From Geosiphon pyriformis (Eukaryota; Glomeromycota; Glomeromycetes; Archaeosporales; Geosiphonaceae), in the NCBI GenBank assembly GCA_016748015.1, contig JAAOMT010000529.1, positions 348,287 to 408,788 of the forward strand: a DNA stretch of 60,502 nt, written 5' to 3'. Below, piece after piece: positions 38,546-50,336 of this stretch. The position numbers and the translations under genes are program-made. Each line of letters opens with the position of its first letter. The stretch's first letter is position 1. The notes beneath the pieces were generated by a model. That model saw nothing but the letters and a program-made list of their open reading frames with translations. It was not told the origin of the DNA and made no database searches.

Positions 38546-40461
38546 TTTATCGTGAATGGTTAGATTATCTGATCAGTTATTTCATGAATCACAGAAAATA
38601 TTGCTGATCAAAATAGCTCTCTGATTTAATTTTTAAAAGGAGTATTCTAAAACTCATTCACATTGCTAAAGTATCCCATAAATTTGAATATATACTTTGT
38701 TATTATTTTTTCCATTTCCGATTTTATAAAATGAAAACATTGAATTGACAGGAATGTAGGTTCAAGTAAACTATCAATTTTGAGGTAAAATAATGTGGAG
38801 AACTTATTCTTGCTGAAACGTTAAAGGATATATTAAACTATGAATAAATTGAAATCATAATAAAACTTAAATCACAAAACACTTTACCTACAAAAAGACG
38901 AACGAAATAATATGAGCTTTGAAATAATGCTCATTTATGAGTTCATCGATCTGAATTTGGAGCTTAATCAGTTTGTTAAAAATATCAAATAAACAAAAAT
39001 TTCAGAGGGCAATACTTTTTAGCATCTAAAGTTTTTTATGTATTCTTCGTTAGCTTTGAAAACATCTAACATAATACTAATAGATTGAACATTAATTTTA
39101 TCTTTTATAAATTTTCACTACTATTATTATTGCCTATAAATGATTATAAGTTTTTAATATGAGACAGTCCAAAATATATTTTGGTCATAATATATATTCG
39201 ACTTATATATTACACAAGATTGTATTTCAATATTTGTTGATACACTTTTTTATTTGTTTTTCATTAATTTACATAAATATTATATTATTTTTAATAAAAA
39301 CAGCAATAATAGTAAGTCTAAAAGTTCAAAAATAGCTTGGTTCTTATATAAGATTATATTTTTAATCCTTTTTTATATTATATAGAAATAACTAATTTTT
39401 GTTATATATAACTTATGGCTAAAATATTTTCTAATTAAACTATAAAAATATTTAAATTTTAAATAAAAGTTACTTATTTTCAAATTGTTAAAATATTAAT
39501 AAATAATTTATAATATTTTAATTACAAATACAATAAATAATTACTTAATTAAATATCAGTAAAATAAATTTTTTTAATTTTTTATGAATTAATTTTACAT
39601 AATATTTATTTTTAGTACTAATAAATAAATAGATTTTATAAAATTAACAAATAAACAATATATAAATATATATTAAATGTGAATTTATTTATTTAATTGA
39701 ATTTTTTTATTAAAAAATAGTTTTTTAATTATTATTTTTGCGTATTTATTTGTATTAATTTAATATATTCAAAATTTTATTAGTGGTTGAAACTTAAAAA
39801 TAAATTCAAGTAAATATTTTTAATAATAATATATTAAAATTCTTATATAAATTAATAAATTAAATTAAAATTTTTTTTTTATGCTTTATTTTTTTAAAGC
39901 TTTTAATTAATTAAAAGCTTTAATTATTAAATTATAAAGCATAATTTAAACATTTTTTAATAAATAAAATAATTATTAAATTGAGATTTTATTAATGTAA
40001 CATGTAAAATTCATATTTAAAAAAAATAAATATTTAATAAATAAGTTAAAATATATAAAAACAAAAAAACTTAATATATTATAACCATAAAATCTTAAAT
40101 CTTAATAATTCTATAAAATAAAAAACTGCTTTAGTTGCTTTTTGCCTATTATTGGCAAAATAAATTTACAAATATTTTTCAACACTAAAAACTTAATGCT
40201 AATAATTTCTCTACCTAATGTAAAAAATTATTTTTTAAAGCAGAAATTTTAAAAATTTTGGTCAATTCTGATAGGCTTAAAAAAAACTCTAATAAGGAAA
40301 TGAATGTCCGCATAAACGTACTAAAATCACATTACATAGTTCTTCCGGCATCATCTACGATCATTACCTAATGAGGAAAACATCCTTTGATAAGTTTGAT
40401 TACGGAGTTTATTATTTATAACCATTCTAGATTCCAAAATTAGCATTGTAGTACGACCACT
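38546..40461. other. Very AT-rich spacer with a perfect palindrome
   Basis: This separates the divergent KH-like and F-box genes. It is near-pure A/T between 39200 and 40100, with no gene. A 30-nt perfect palindrome lies at 39894-39923, and a short hairpin (TTTGCC...GGCAAA) at about 40142. Confidence 0.5.
39894..39923. repeat. 30-nt perfect palindrome
   Basis: The centre is AATT/AATT with arms TTAAAGCTTTTAATT and its exact complement. It can form a cruciform or stem, or be a chance product of A/T-rich DNA. The two embedded AAGCTT sites make it the most symmetric element I saw in the window. Confidence 0.7.
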
Positions 40462-41670
40462 ATGGCTTCTAATCTTCCCCAGCTATGTCTTGACGAAATC
40501 TTTGTAAATTTGGCTGCTGATACGGTGTCCTTATTTTCATGTCTTAAAGTAAATCGGCACTGGTGTCGAGCAGCTGTCAAAACTTTGTGGCGAGATCCTT
40601 TATCATTAAAGTCACGCAGGAAGCTTTCCTATCCACTTGCACTTTGCCTCGATGATGAAGATAAGCGCCAACAATCAGAAAAATTGCTCTATAAGCAACC
40701 CTTGTTTCGCTATTTAGCATTCATCAAAACTTTAGATCTGCCCTTATTGGTTAGTGCTACCATTGGAGCAGATTTCGGTGATTTGAATTTTAATAAAGCC
40801 GAAGCCAATTTACCTTTGGTTAAAGCCATACTTCACAAAAAGGTCACAGGAGATGACCATGGCGTTCTCACCACACTCAATCTGGATTTCATGGTTTCTA
40901 CAGTGAAAGAACAACGATTCTTGAATCGTCGGTTTTCTATTAAAGCATCAAATTTTACTGCAGACGATAGTTATATTTTGTTCAACTTACCTAACGCTTG
41001 GATATCACTCTCAAATCTACGAAGCTTGACGGTCTGTGACAAGAATTCATTCCAGATTCTCTGTTTAGCTTCTCAAATAAGTCCAAATATTTCAGAACTA
41101 TATATTAGTCTATATGTTGAAAATGAAATTTTGAATAATAAGGAGTTATGTGGAATTTCATCATTACTTCCTCTTCTTCAATCTTGGCCTCAACTCTCTA
41201 TTTTATCTTTCGCTGAGGGCGTGAATCGCCCTTGGGATCATACTATGATGATAGCGGATGATTTTTTGATTGGTCTTGCAAAATTTCTCCCACCAAATAC
41301 CTTTGAACACTTAATACTTGACGCTAAATTCAGCTTTACTGCATCAGCTTTGGCAAAATTTTATGAGACAATTGAAGCGAAAATTAGAAGAATCTCGCTT
41401 CAAAAAGCACATCGATTACAGGACGAACATCTTGAAATCTTCTGCATCCACGCGGAAAAGGGTTTGATTGAGCTTGATATCTCATCTTCAAAATGTATAA
41501 GTGAAGAAGCTTTGTCCGAAGCGTTAATTTTTATACCAGTTATTCATCTCAATTTAGAAGAACCAACTACAGATTATGATAGCGATCCTAATTACGATAC
41601 TGAATGGCAAGATCAGTATAATGACTTTGAAGAAACTTATGGTCCGCTAGATTTTCTAGACTTACTTTAG
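40462..41670 (+). CDS. F-box protein with LRR-like C-terminus
   Basis: An intronless 402-aa protein. Residues about 4-45 form an F-box (LPQLCLDEIFVNLAADTVSL, SCLKVNRHWCRAAVKTLWRDP), the pattern typical of Glomeromycotina F-box families. The rest has irregular leucine-rich repeats (SNLRSLTVCD, NISELYISL, GLIELDIS) and an acidic tail (DYDSDPNYDTEW). The F-box would bind Skp1 in an SCF ubiquitin ligase, with the LRR part as substrate receptor. Start: first ATG, followed by ASNLPQLC, as usual for the family. It lies between the two KH-like paralogues, on the plus strand. Confidence 0.8.
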   Translation: MASNLPQLCLDEIFVNLAADTVSLFSCLKVNRHWCRAAVKTLWRDPLSLKSRRKLSYPLALCLDDEDKRQQSEKLLYKQPLFRYLAFIKTLDLPLLVSATIGADFGDLNFNKAEANLPLVKAILHKKVTGDDHGVLTTLNLDFMVSTVKEQRFLNRRFSIKASNFTADDSYILFNLPNAWISLSNLRSLTVCDKNSFQILCLASQISPNISELYISLYVENEILNNKELCGISSLLPLLQSWPQLSILSFAEGVNRPWDHTMMIADDFLIGLAKFLPPNTFEHLILDAKFSFTASALAKFYETIEAKIRRISLQKAHRLQDEHLEIFCIHAEKGLIELDISSSKCISEEALSEALIFIPVIHLNLEEPTTDYDSDPNYDTEWQDQYNDFEETYGPLDFLDLL

Positions 41671-42164
41671 AGTCATTCCTCTTCTCTATCAGATGGATCG
41701 TGCGCTTCGTTAAGTCTAAAAATTTCAATCCTCGCTTAAGGGTAGTCTAAAAAAGGTTATTCGGTTTTAAATGAAAGATCTTCATTTAACGTTAGACTTT
41801 AATTATAAATATGCCTATGGCAATGCAATGCTCTTTCGGAACAGGTAGGAGGTGTAACAATATTTCTGACGAGTTATGTATTTATCAAATATTAAATAAG
41901 TGAAACTGAGAATGATTCTTAAATTATAAAGTAACTTTTATGCAAAAGATGAGGAAATTCAATTTTTCAATAATTCTCTGCATTCAAAATAATGAACGTC
42001 CAATTTGGCTGCAATTTAATTCAAAATACTGATATCTTTTGCATCATGTAAATCTGCTAATCTGAGATGCGTGATACTGTAGATCTCTGATCCCAAATTA
42101 AATCAGCAGGGAGAAATTTCTTTGAAACTTAACCCTAAAATTTTCAGAGTGCAACTGAACGACA
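41671..42164. other. Intergenic, no gene seen
   Basis: A 494-bp gap between two plus-strand genes. No repeat or clear core promoter motif was found. Confidence 0.4.
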
Positions 42165-43563
42165 ATGAGAACACCACCGAGGAGAGAATACCAATATCAT
42201 CGAATTATCGGGGAATGGTATGAACGGAACGCTAATCGTAAAGGATGGCTTAATAAAAATGGCAGTATATTTCCAATATCGGTGCAAAGCTTGTGTGATT
42301 ATATCCAACTCAAATCGGCTCGTTGTGAAATTTCAACAATTCTGAGTTATGTGAATGCACTGGGAAAATATCAAGCAGATATGTACCATGTTTACTCAAA
42401 TTGGGATAATATTCGATATCATCCTGAAGTTCAGAATACTCTGACACGTTGTGCCAGAGAAAAAAGGCATTTACAAAAGCAACAGGACGAAAGCCATTGT
42501 AGACCGAAGAATGTATCAAATTTGGCAGAATCGTCTACTTCTGCAAGTGAACAGGCTTCAGGAATTCCAGGTGAAAATTTCAAGATGCCCTTACTAGATT
42601 GTAATATGAAGGGTATAGAGATAAACGATCAAATATCTCATCATGAACGTCGAGCAAAGAACAATTATGCCGATATTTTTGAATTGAATGGGCGGGAATC
42701 TGAACGCAGAGGTTAATATTCTGAAATATGAAACAATTTCAAATATCTGATTTTTATCAAAACTTGATATTTTCTAGGAAAAGGGGATGCCTTACTAAAG
42801 AGAAACCCAAACTTGAATAAAAATCAAAAAAATCCTTTCGCTTATAGTCCAGAGAATGAGGTCTCTTTATACCAAAGCCGAATGCTCATTAAACCTCCAT
42901 TCAGTAAGGGAAACACTGATGCAATTGGTGATTATTCAACACTGAAATATTTCATAAAGTCTCAAAGCGAACTAATAGATTTACTCTACCAATCATACAA
43001 AGATGAAAATTCCATTCCGACTTTAACAACCAATCCAAGTATTCCCGTTGTAAATCTTATTGAGGACAATAATCCCGTCCATCCAAAATCTTTAATTCCA
43101 ATTAAGATTGAAGTCCTTCCTAGTGCTACCCCGCTACTGATGAAATATGCTAATGGGAATGAAGTTGGTATCAAAATCACAAAGAAAATTTTCCAAACAC
43201 ATATCTCTATATTAATTTCATAACTTTCAACTATAGTTTGAACTATTGCGCTTCGATGTTTTGACGCTTACTTATTTGACAGTTCTCAAATCCAAGTATA
43301 CGGGTAACTGCCCACACCATCCTGCTGGTTGTTATCCTTTAGACCAGGATCGCCATATGATTTTGACCCCACGAATGTTTAAAGATTGGGCTATGTTGAT
43401 GGTAAGTAAACTCCTCCCTATGGCATGTATATAAAATTTTTGGTCATGTTTTTTACTTTAGGCTGCTGATGATGCCGACAACCGAGTAACTAGAGAAAGC
43501 CTTCCACAATTTCAAGAAATGCCAGAATTTTGGGTGGACCATGCGGTTTATATTCAAGAATAA
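42165..43563 (+). CDS. Protein with tyrosine-recombinase-like N-terminal (SAM-like) domain
   Basis: Predicted 399 aa in four exons: 42165-42711, 42778-43163, 43237-43401, 43462-43563, all phases closing. Residues about 20-105 (GWLNKNGSIFPISVQSLCDY, STILSYVNALGKYQ, WDNIRYHPEVQNTLTRC) resemble the core-binding domain that precedes the catalytic half of phage-type and Crypton tyrosine recombinases. No R-H-R-Y catalytic half follows. The middle is a Ser/Asn-rich linker. The C-terminus has a compact Cys/His-containing block (CPHHPAGCYPLDQDRHMIL, then FKDWAMLM) and ends FWVDHAVYIQE. It is probably a domesticated, catalytically inactive DNA-binding protein. Assignment rests on pattern memory only. 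Confidence 0.6.
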
Positions 43564-44372
43564 ACCACAATTTGGCCATTCCAATATTTCAACTTTAAAG
43601 CTTTATTCTCTATAGAATTTTTTCAGTATTAATCTGGTTTTAGAGCTCCAATATGTCAAATTTTGAGGGTTTGCTACTCATTTTATATTCCTTCGGCTTC
43701 AACAAAATCGATAGAAATCTAATGTAGGATCGCCTAAAATGAAGTAATGATTAAAAATGTCTATAGAAATTTTTTTGAAAAAGAAAACATTAAATAATTA
43801 GCAGCTTGGTAATGCGAACTTTATTATTAAGCAGCCTTTTCCACGAAACCAGAAAACGTCAATCAGGAAGTTTTTTTAAAAAATGCATTTCTCTTGTGAG
43901 GAAAATCAGTGGGCTTCGGAAAATATTTTGGAAGATGTACATATATCTGTTTTAGATATTCAGTATCGTTGACCGATTCAGGAGAAAGTTATTGCTCTCA
44001 TTAACTTTTTGGGAGGTTTGTCGGGGACGGTTTACTCAAAGGAGTTCTTTGGGTTTCAAAGATTAAAAATCTATCTCTCCATTTGAATCAGCGATGTTTA
44101 TCACGATTATCTGATATCTGTGAGCTTTCGAAGTCATATTTTGGTTAGTTAATTAGATTGATCACGATACGCCCAACACATTATCTTTCTTAATAGGCTA
44201 CCAATTTAAAATTAATTTTAAGGGGCCCAAATGTATTCAATCTTTTTACTGCGGAACAGAATTTAAAATCTGGAGCTGTATCTTAGTTTACAAATTTTCC
44301 CACGTTCAAAAATATCTTTTGGTTCCCAAGGAGAAACGTTAAGATTCAAAGCGGAATTGACAAAACCCGATA
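43564..44372. other. Intergenic, no gene seen
   Basis: This is the 5' region of KH-like paralogue 2. Positions 43960-44120 are GC-richer but broken in all frames. Confidence 0.4.
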
Positions 44373-46631
44373 ATGAGTGCAGCAGAAATTTTTGAGATAC
44401 CGATAAGCGTTCCAATTGGTCTCTTGATGGGAAGACAGGGTGAAAATCTACGTCTGATACGTGAAAAGACTAATACATGGATCCAATTTTCACGTAAAAA
44501 CAACTGGCCAATCCTTACTTTAAATCCTAAGAAAGGATCAAAAGCATTATTGACACCGGAACAGATCCAAGATACAAAGGATGAAGTTGAGAAATTGTTC
44601 AAGGATTTGAGCCGTAATACCAGCTCAGTTAAGGCACCAAAATCTATTGACTACGCAAAATTGAACTTTTATGGCAAGGCTGAATTGAATGATATTGCAC
44701 AAAAAACTGAAACTGTCCTTTCCATACGTCAATACCAAAATAATTCTTACGTTCTAATCGATAAAAAGAAAACCAGTCATGAATTATCGAGAACGACCAA
44801 GAGAAAAGTAACTCAAGAAATTAAGAAAATATTTAACCATATCGCTCAACAACCAGCGTTAAGCGACGAAAAAGTTCCACAATCAATTAAATTGCCTATA
44901 ATTGAAATTAAGAGTGACTCGAGCACATATTCTGACACTAGCACTTTTGTTGGGTCTAATTCATTTGGTGAGATATCACACGGGAAGCTTCAATTTGGCC
45001 TTTCTTCTAAGATTTCTATTGAAGAAAGATCTTTTTTAAATGAAGGAGACTATAAAGAACAAGTTTCTTTCAATGCAATGAAAATGAACCACCTAGAAGG
45101 AATTGCGGAAGACTATATCGGATCTGGTAAAGAATTTAAAGTTATTAGCAACATGGAATCGACATATTCAGCGGATCCAATTGGTATTTCCAAAAACATC
45201 GAAGAAGCTACAATTTCTTCCCAAGAGCAGATTTCATCTATCATAGATATGACGAAAGATAATGATATTTCGCAACCCTTGGAGAAAACTTCTGAAATAA
45301 TTTTTCCAATTCCCGTTCCATTTGACCAAATATTCCAAGGAGGTCAACGGCCATATGAACTTCGTCTTATTGGAAAAGTGACCGATACCAGAATTCGTGT
45401 CATCACAAAAGCTTCGCGAAATTTGGAATCTAATGATTCTATGACACAAATGATTGTGATTGATAACCTTCCAGATGCCATTTCTGATATTCCACTTAAC
45501 GAAAGACTTCATATGTCCGCAAAGAAAGTTAGGGAATATCTTTTAAATCAAAGGGAACTCTTAGTTACAATAAAGATTCCTGTTCCGAAAGAATTACCAT
45601 ATAATGGCATTAATCCTATAGAGTTGGAAAAAATTGCCCAAGATTCTGGAACTTATATAAAATTTAGTGAATTGGAAGGTCGCAAAATTCGTGGAATTGA
45701 AATTCGTCCTAGTTGTGCACCCCATGAGAAAAATTTGGAGTATGCCCAAGAGAGAATTCATGAAATGCTTCGCAAAGTCTTGTTCATTGAAGATTGTGAC
45801 AAAGATTATAGTTTAAACGATGCGACAATTATTATTGGCATACCTCGAGCTTCCGATTTAATGCTGCTCTTGAAGAGTAGTGGAATACATTTAGATATGG
45901 TCACTAGAGCAAGTGAAACCATGGTCTATGCGTGGAAAATCGACCCATTTAAATTATCTTGGATAAAACTTGTCTCCAAAAAGCGATCAGGGTCAATAAA
46001 AAAAGATTTCAATACAGCAAGGCGAGTCATTGAAAATCTATTTGGTGATAAAGGTATTCAATTTCAATGGCAAGAGTCTACCTCTTTGAAACCCTTAGTT
46101 TCGCGCCCAGTCTGGAAAATTGAGGATAATGAGACAAAAGTTGAAGCAAATATTAAGGAAGCAAGATTTTTTCGAGAGGAGAGCGATATTGATCCTTGTA
46201 AATATAATGAAGAACCCTTGTTACCTTCTAATAACCCAAGAACGTATCAGCAGGACCTTATTCATTCGGACAGCGAAAAGCAATCAGCTTCTTCACGTAT
46301 TTCTAACACTAAAGAACCTGTCATTCAAAAAAAAATACGCAGAGTTTCAAAAGGCCAATCTAGCAGACACCAGCACCTGGATATGCAGACAAAGAAAGAA
46401 ATAGAGACTGATCACTCAGACTCGGTTATTAGACAGCCACTGCTTTTAGACAAGGAAATATCTATAAGCACAGATGAAATCGATGTGAACAAAAGGTTTG
46501 CCGGAAAACCTATTAGATACTCTGCGAAAGAAATTGCGAAAAGGTGGTCTCAATTTCGGAAAGGTTGGCTGGATAACGATTTTTATCGACAGCTAGGATT
46601 GGATTTAGGAAAAACGAGTATCCAAAAGTAA
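44373..46631 (+). CDS. Large intronless protein with KH-like repeats (paralogue 2)
   Basis: 752 aa in one exon. Unit 1 (about 6-70) is a recognisable type I KH motif: IPISVPIGLLMGRQGENLRL with GRQG as the GxxG loop, then REKTNTWIQF. Further KH-like units follow at about 90-155 (KAELNDIAQKTETVLSI), 308-390 (IIFPIPVPFDQI), 392-467 (VTIKIPVPKELP, ELEKIAQDSGTYIKF) and 482-560 (ATIIIGIPRASDLMLLLKSS). A polar linker (160-305) and a basic low-complexity stretch (about 650-665) separate them. The end, GWLDNDFYRQLGLDLGK, is almost the same as in the 35783-38545 protein. Multi-KH layout suggests an RNA-binding or ribonucleoprotein role, vigilin-like in plan only. Start: first Met, directly before the shared EIPI block. 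Confidence 0.75.
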   Translation: MSAAEIFEIPISVPIGLLMGRQGENLRLIREKTNTWIQFSRKNNWPILTLNPKKGSKALLTPEQIQDTKDEVEKLFKDLSRNTSSVKAPKSIDYAKLNFYGKAELNDIAQKTETVLSIRQYQNNSYVLIDKKKTSHELSRTTKRKVTQEIKKIFNHIAQQPALSDEKVPQSIKLPIIEIKSDSSTYSDTSTFVGSNSFGEISHGKLQFGLSSKISIEERSFLNEGDYKEQVSFNAMKMNHLEGIAEDYIGSGKEFKVISNMESTYSADPIGISKNIEEATISSQEQISSIIDMTKDNDISQPLEKTSEIIFPIPVPFDQIFQGGQRPYELRLIGKVTDTRIRVITKASRNLESNDSMTQMIVIDNLPDAISDIPLNERLHMSAKKVREYLLNQRELLVTIKIPVPKELPYNGINPIELEKIAQDSGTYIKFSELEGRKIRGIEIRPSCAPHEKNLEYAQERIHEMLRKVLFIEDCDKDYSLNDATIIIGIPRASDLMLLLKSSGIHLDMVTRASETMVYAWKIDPFKLSWIKLVSKKRSGSIKKDFNTARRVIENLFGDKGIQFQWQESTSLKPLVSRPVWKIEDNETKVEANIKEARFFREESDIDPCKYNEEPLLPSNNPRTYQQDLIHSDSEKQSASSRISNTKEPVIQKKIRRVSKGQSSRHQHLDMQTKKEIETDHSDSVIRQPLLLDKEISISTDEIDVNKRFAGKPIRYSAKEIAKRWSQFRKGWLDNDFYRQLGLDLGKTSIQK

Positions 46632-48369
46632 CGCATTGTGGTACAATTAAAGAATTTTGTTTCTGTCCAAAGGGGCAATTTTAAATGTCTAAATTATCTT
46701 TATTTTAAAAATTTTGTCAATAATTTAAGTTTTTTTTCTTGAAGCTGAAATTAATAATATACCAAATATTAATTTTCAATTGGAGTATTAGTTTCAGTAT
46801 TTAACTTGTAAATTTGAATCTAAATCAATATATTTTAATTATAAAGCTTAGTTACCGCTGAATAAAGAAAATGTATATTAGAGTTGGATATATAAAAAAT
46901 AGGTAATGAGAAAATTTTTATGAAAAAATCGAGTTTTAAAATAAATTACGCTGAAACAAATTGCAGCGGCAATCGAAATATATTTTTAAAAATATAAATT
47001 CAAGACGGGAACAAAAATTTCTTTCATGAAATTTTATTATTGTTAATAAATTTATATCCATTACTCATTATAGAGATAATCAATTTGAGGTATTTAAATA
47101 GCAAAATTAGATTTTTCGATCCAAAACTATTAAATATTGGTGATTGTTATTTCTTGCTGCCAAAAACTGCTGGACAAAGAATCTGAACAGATTATTAAAT
47201 ATGCATATATTCTAAATAAATTCGAAAACTATTAAATATTCTTTCTTTGTATATCGAGTAATCTGGGTAAGAAGTCCAATTTAAAGAATTAAAAAGATAT
47301 TGTGTCTCAATGAACTTTGCAAATTTCACAAATCCATCAATATGGTATTAAAATGAAGAGTTCAGAAATCCAAAATTATTCTTTTGATCAGAATATAAAT
47401 TTAACTTTTAGATTCGGCTCACAAGTAAATATGATCTGCATTCTTAAGCGTTTAAAGTTGGCCAATTGCAATCAGTAAAAGCATATTTTGATTTCAATCG
47501 TTTTTCAAAAAATTGACTATAAATGAGTTTATTCCAGTAAAAAATTTTGTGGATTATTTAAAATAGAGTCCTTACATTTTTGTGAGAATAAAGGAAAACT
47601 TCTTTTTTATGACTGCTCTATAAAGAACTGTTTATCATTCCTATCAAAATATTCTAGGCGAAAAATACTTAACTTAAATAAACTTGGATTTTTGACAATT
47701 CATTATATTCAGCCAAAAATAAACTAATATAAATAGACTATTTTACTTTTCTAATTAAAATAAATATTTTCCACATATTTTAAATGATTGAAAATTTTTT
47801 ATTGGAATTTTGGTTTGAGTAAAAGTTTATTTTGTTTGCTCGAAAAATTTTGAAAATGGATCTATTATTGAAACATTATTTAAGAGCACATTCCAAACTT
47901 TATATTTTGAAATCATCAATTAACAAAATTTAATTTTTTTTGAAATTTTAATTCTGTAAGTAAAGAAACATTTTTACTTAATGAAATAAGTTCGTGCTAA
48001 GGAAAGGGTTTCGTTTTAAATACAACTTCGCAGATATTAAACATATTCTGATGAGATTATTTCTTTCAAAACAAAAAAACTTTTTATTTATATTTAGTAA
48101 GAATGTTCTTTTAAACCCAGCCATTAAAAAAAAGGATTATTAAAAACCAAATATATTTCATTTCAAAATGGAATTAATGATCAAAGTGAATTATTTTGTA
48201 AACTCTTTAATTAAAATCTTATAATCAAATTTTTGTTTTGTAAAAGTAATGCTTTCAGAAATTTTTCCTTCTTTTGACTGCCCAATTCTTAATTACAATT
48301 GTTGAAAAATTACTATCTTTGCTTTTCAATTTCAGACTAATAAAATCAAGAAAATTTTCATTTGAGAAT
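46632..48369. other. AT-rich intergenic region, no gene seen
   Basis: This is the 3' flank of KH-like paralogue 2, grading into transposon debris. There are no supported coding, RNA or repeat features. Confidence 0.4.
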
Positions 48370-49065
48370 ACCTAATCGAAGTATCAAAACTAAATCACTG
48401 CTCTCTTAGAGCAGCCTTAAGTTCTCCTAAAGTCTTTAGAGAAACTTCGGGTTTTCAGATATTAGTTTCCAGATATTTTCTATAGGATTAAAAGTTCGTG
48501 ATCAATGCATACTTTTGATTTTTTTATTTGCAAACCATTTCACAACTTCATTTGCAGTATAAATTGGTGTATTATCTTATTGAAACACTAAGTTATTTTA
48601 CTAGAAAAATTCACGACAAAAAAATTCCTACTTACCTAGCTATTGGCAAGCATGAACTGAGGCACTATTTTGTAAAATGGTAAATATATATTTTGGTAAT
48701 ATTTTCTTCTCATCAAGTTACTCGTTTAATTGCTTAATTTTTTAAAAGAAATAACTTTTTTACTGCTATATGGAATCGAATTCCTGCATCATGAAGTATT
48801 ATTCCAGATTTTTAAAAAAATCACTCAAGCTCTAAATTGTTAACAATATCACAAAGTGGCTTTTCATATAGTGTATTTTTTTGGTTTGTTTTGTAAATCT
48901 TCTATTTTTTGATCCTTTTGTATTTAGCTAGGAGCCGTCATATTGTTGTGAGGTCGCACTTTATTTTCTTCGCAACTTTCTTAGGACTCATAATTTTAAA
49001 AAAGAACCAGTATTTTGCCTTTATCAATATCGGTTAGCTGCATCATATTTCCTCCAACAAATGTA
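48370..49065 (-). mobile_element. Fossil Tc1/mariner transposase
   Basis: Read on the minus strand in shifting frames, the order of Tc1/mariner landmarks is kept. There is an N-terminal helix-turn-helix (LTDIDKGKILVLF, then KKVAKKIKCDLTTI) at about 49045-48930. A middle part reads HDAGIRFHIAVKKL at about 48800. The DDE end reads DNTPIYTANEVVKWFANK, then NPIENIWKL, at about 48580-48450. Many stops and indels mean it is inactive. I could not define terminal inverted repeats or a TA duplication, so the ends are approximate. Confidence 0.7.
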
Positions 49066-49924
49066 TAAACGTTGAAAAAAATAATAAACAAAGAATTGGG
49101 ACCACTAAAAAAAAGTTTAAATGAGAAAATTCTTGCTGATCTGGTTAGTCACGTTACCTCAGAGGGGACTGTACATGTATAAGGTTTTTTACAAAAGACC
49201 AGTCAAAGATTTTTATTCAACCACATTCATTACCTTTAAAACAAAACTTATAACTCCCTGTGCAAGTTCATTATAGCTTAAAAGAAAGTTAAAAAAGCCA
49301 TTTCATTATAATTTCACCAGATTTGATGATTAAAATCTAACCATTAAAATGATATAAAAGCAGAGAATCGGATATTTTTCCCCATCTAATTATGAAATTA
49401 ATTACAACTTTCTTTGGAATATTAATCCAATTTTGAAAAGTGTTTTACATAATAATTAGCTTGTCATCATTTGTCAAAAACAAAAATAAGATATTCTTCT
49501 TTACTATAGAAAAATCTAATCTATAAAAAATCTTTGGGCATGTGATAAGTTTGATTTTTTACTGCGATACCAGTTTTTCAAGTTATTGAAAACAAACCAA
49601 AAAGCCATTTCATTAGAATAAAATTTCATTTTAATTATTATTTTAAGTTTTTGCACCTTTTTTTTATGTTTTCTATAAAAATTGGTGTAACTAATATTAG
49701 TTTTTTTATCTTTATGAAATGAATCTAAAATCATTATAATTTAAAATATATAATACACTTTATTATGAGTGAATTATATTTATCAAAAGTTTTCTAAATG
49801 TAAATTCTTTAAAATTTCTGAAATATATACATAAATTCTGTTTTGAAAATATCATTTAAAAAAAAGTGAGCTATGATGAATCAAAGAATTAATCAATATA
49901 AAAACTTTACTAAATTAGATAAAC
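49066..49924. other. AT-rich spacer between transposon fossil and kinase relic
   Basis: No gene seen; the minus-strand 72-codon frame around 49516-49734 is Lys/Asn-rich and looks like random A/T sequence. Confidence 0.4.
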
Positions 49925-50336
49925 TAACCTTTTGTTTCTTGAATCATTTGCAAACTTAAAAGAGGACTTGTATAAACTACTTTTGGATGAATGTATTGAA
50001 TAATTTGTTGTTGCATCGTTCTTCAATATTTCTTTTACATATTTATTTGATTCTTTAAACTGTTCTATTTCAGACGCATTAGATTCATGCAGTTCTAAAT
50101 CTTAATAAGTTCCCCCAAATTCTTTTCAACTCTTCGGCAGTAGGAAGATTCTTAGAATTAGGATCCCAACACTTTTCAATGAGTTTAGCAATTGAAGGTG
50201 TAACAAGTGGGGAGGTAATCTTAGGTTTAGCCCCATTTAAAATAGCCATTACAAGAAGATGATTATGTTTACGATCATGAAAAGGAGGCTTTACTGTTGC
50301 TAATTGCTAAAATTAATAAACAGGTTTAACTATAAA
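49925..50336 (-). pseudogene. Kinase C-lobe and tail relic
   Basis: On the minus strand it reads ATVKPPFHDRKHNHLLVMAI, NGAKPKITSPLVTPSIAKLI, EKCWDPNSKNLPTAEEL, then a frameshift, EIEQFKESNKYVKEIL and a tail VVYTSPLLSLQM. The N-lobe, the catalytic loop and all of exon 1 are missing. It is more diverged than copies A-F and carries the EIEQFKESNKY segment that they lack, so it is a different subfamily of the same kinases. Confidence 0.75.
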
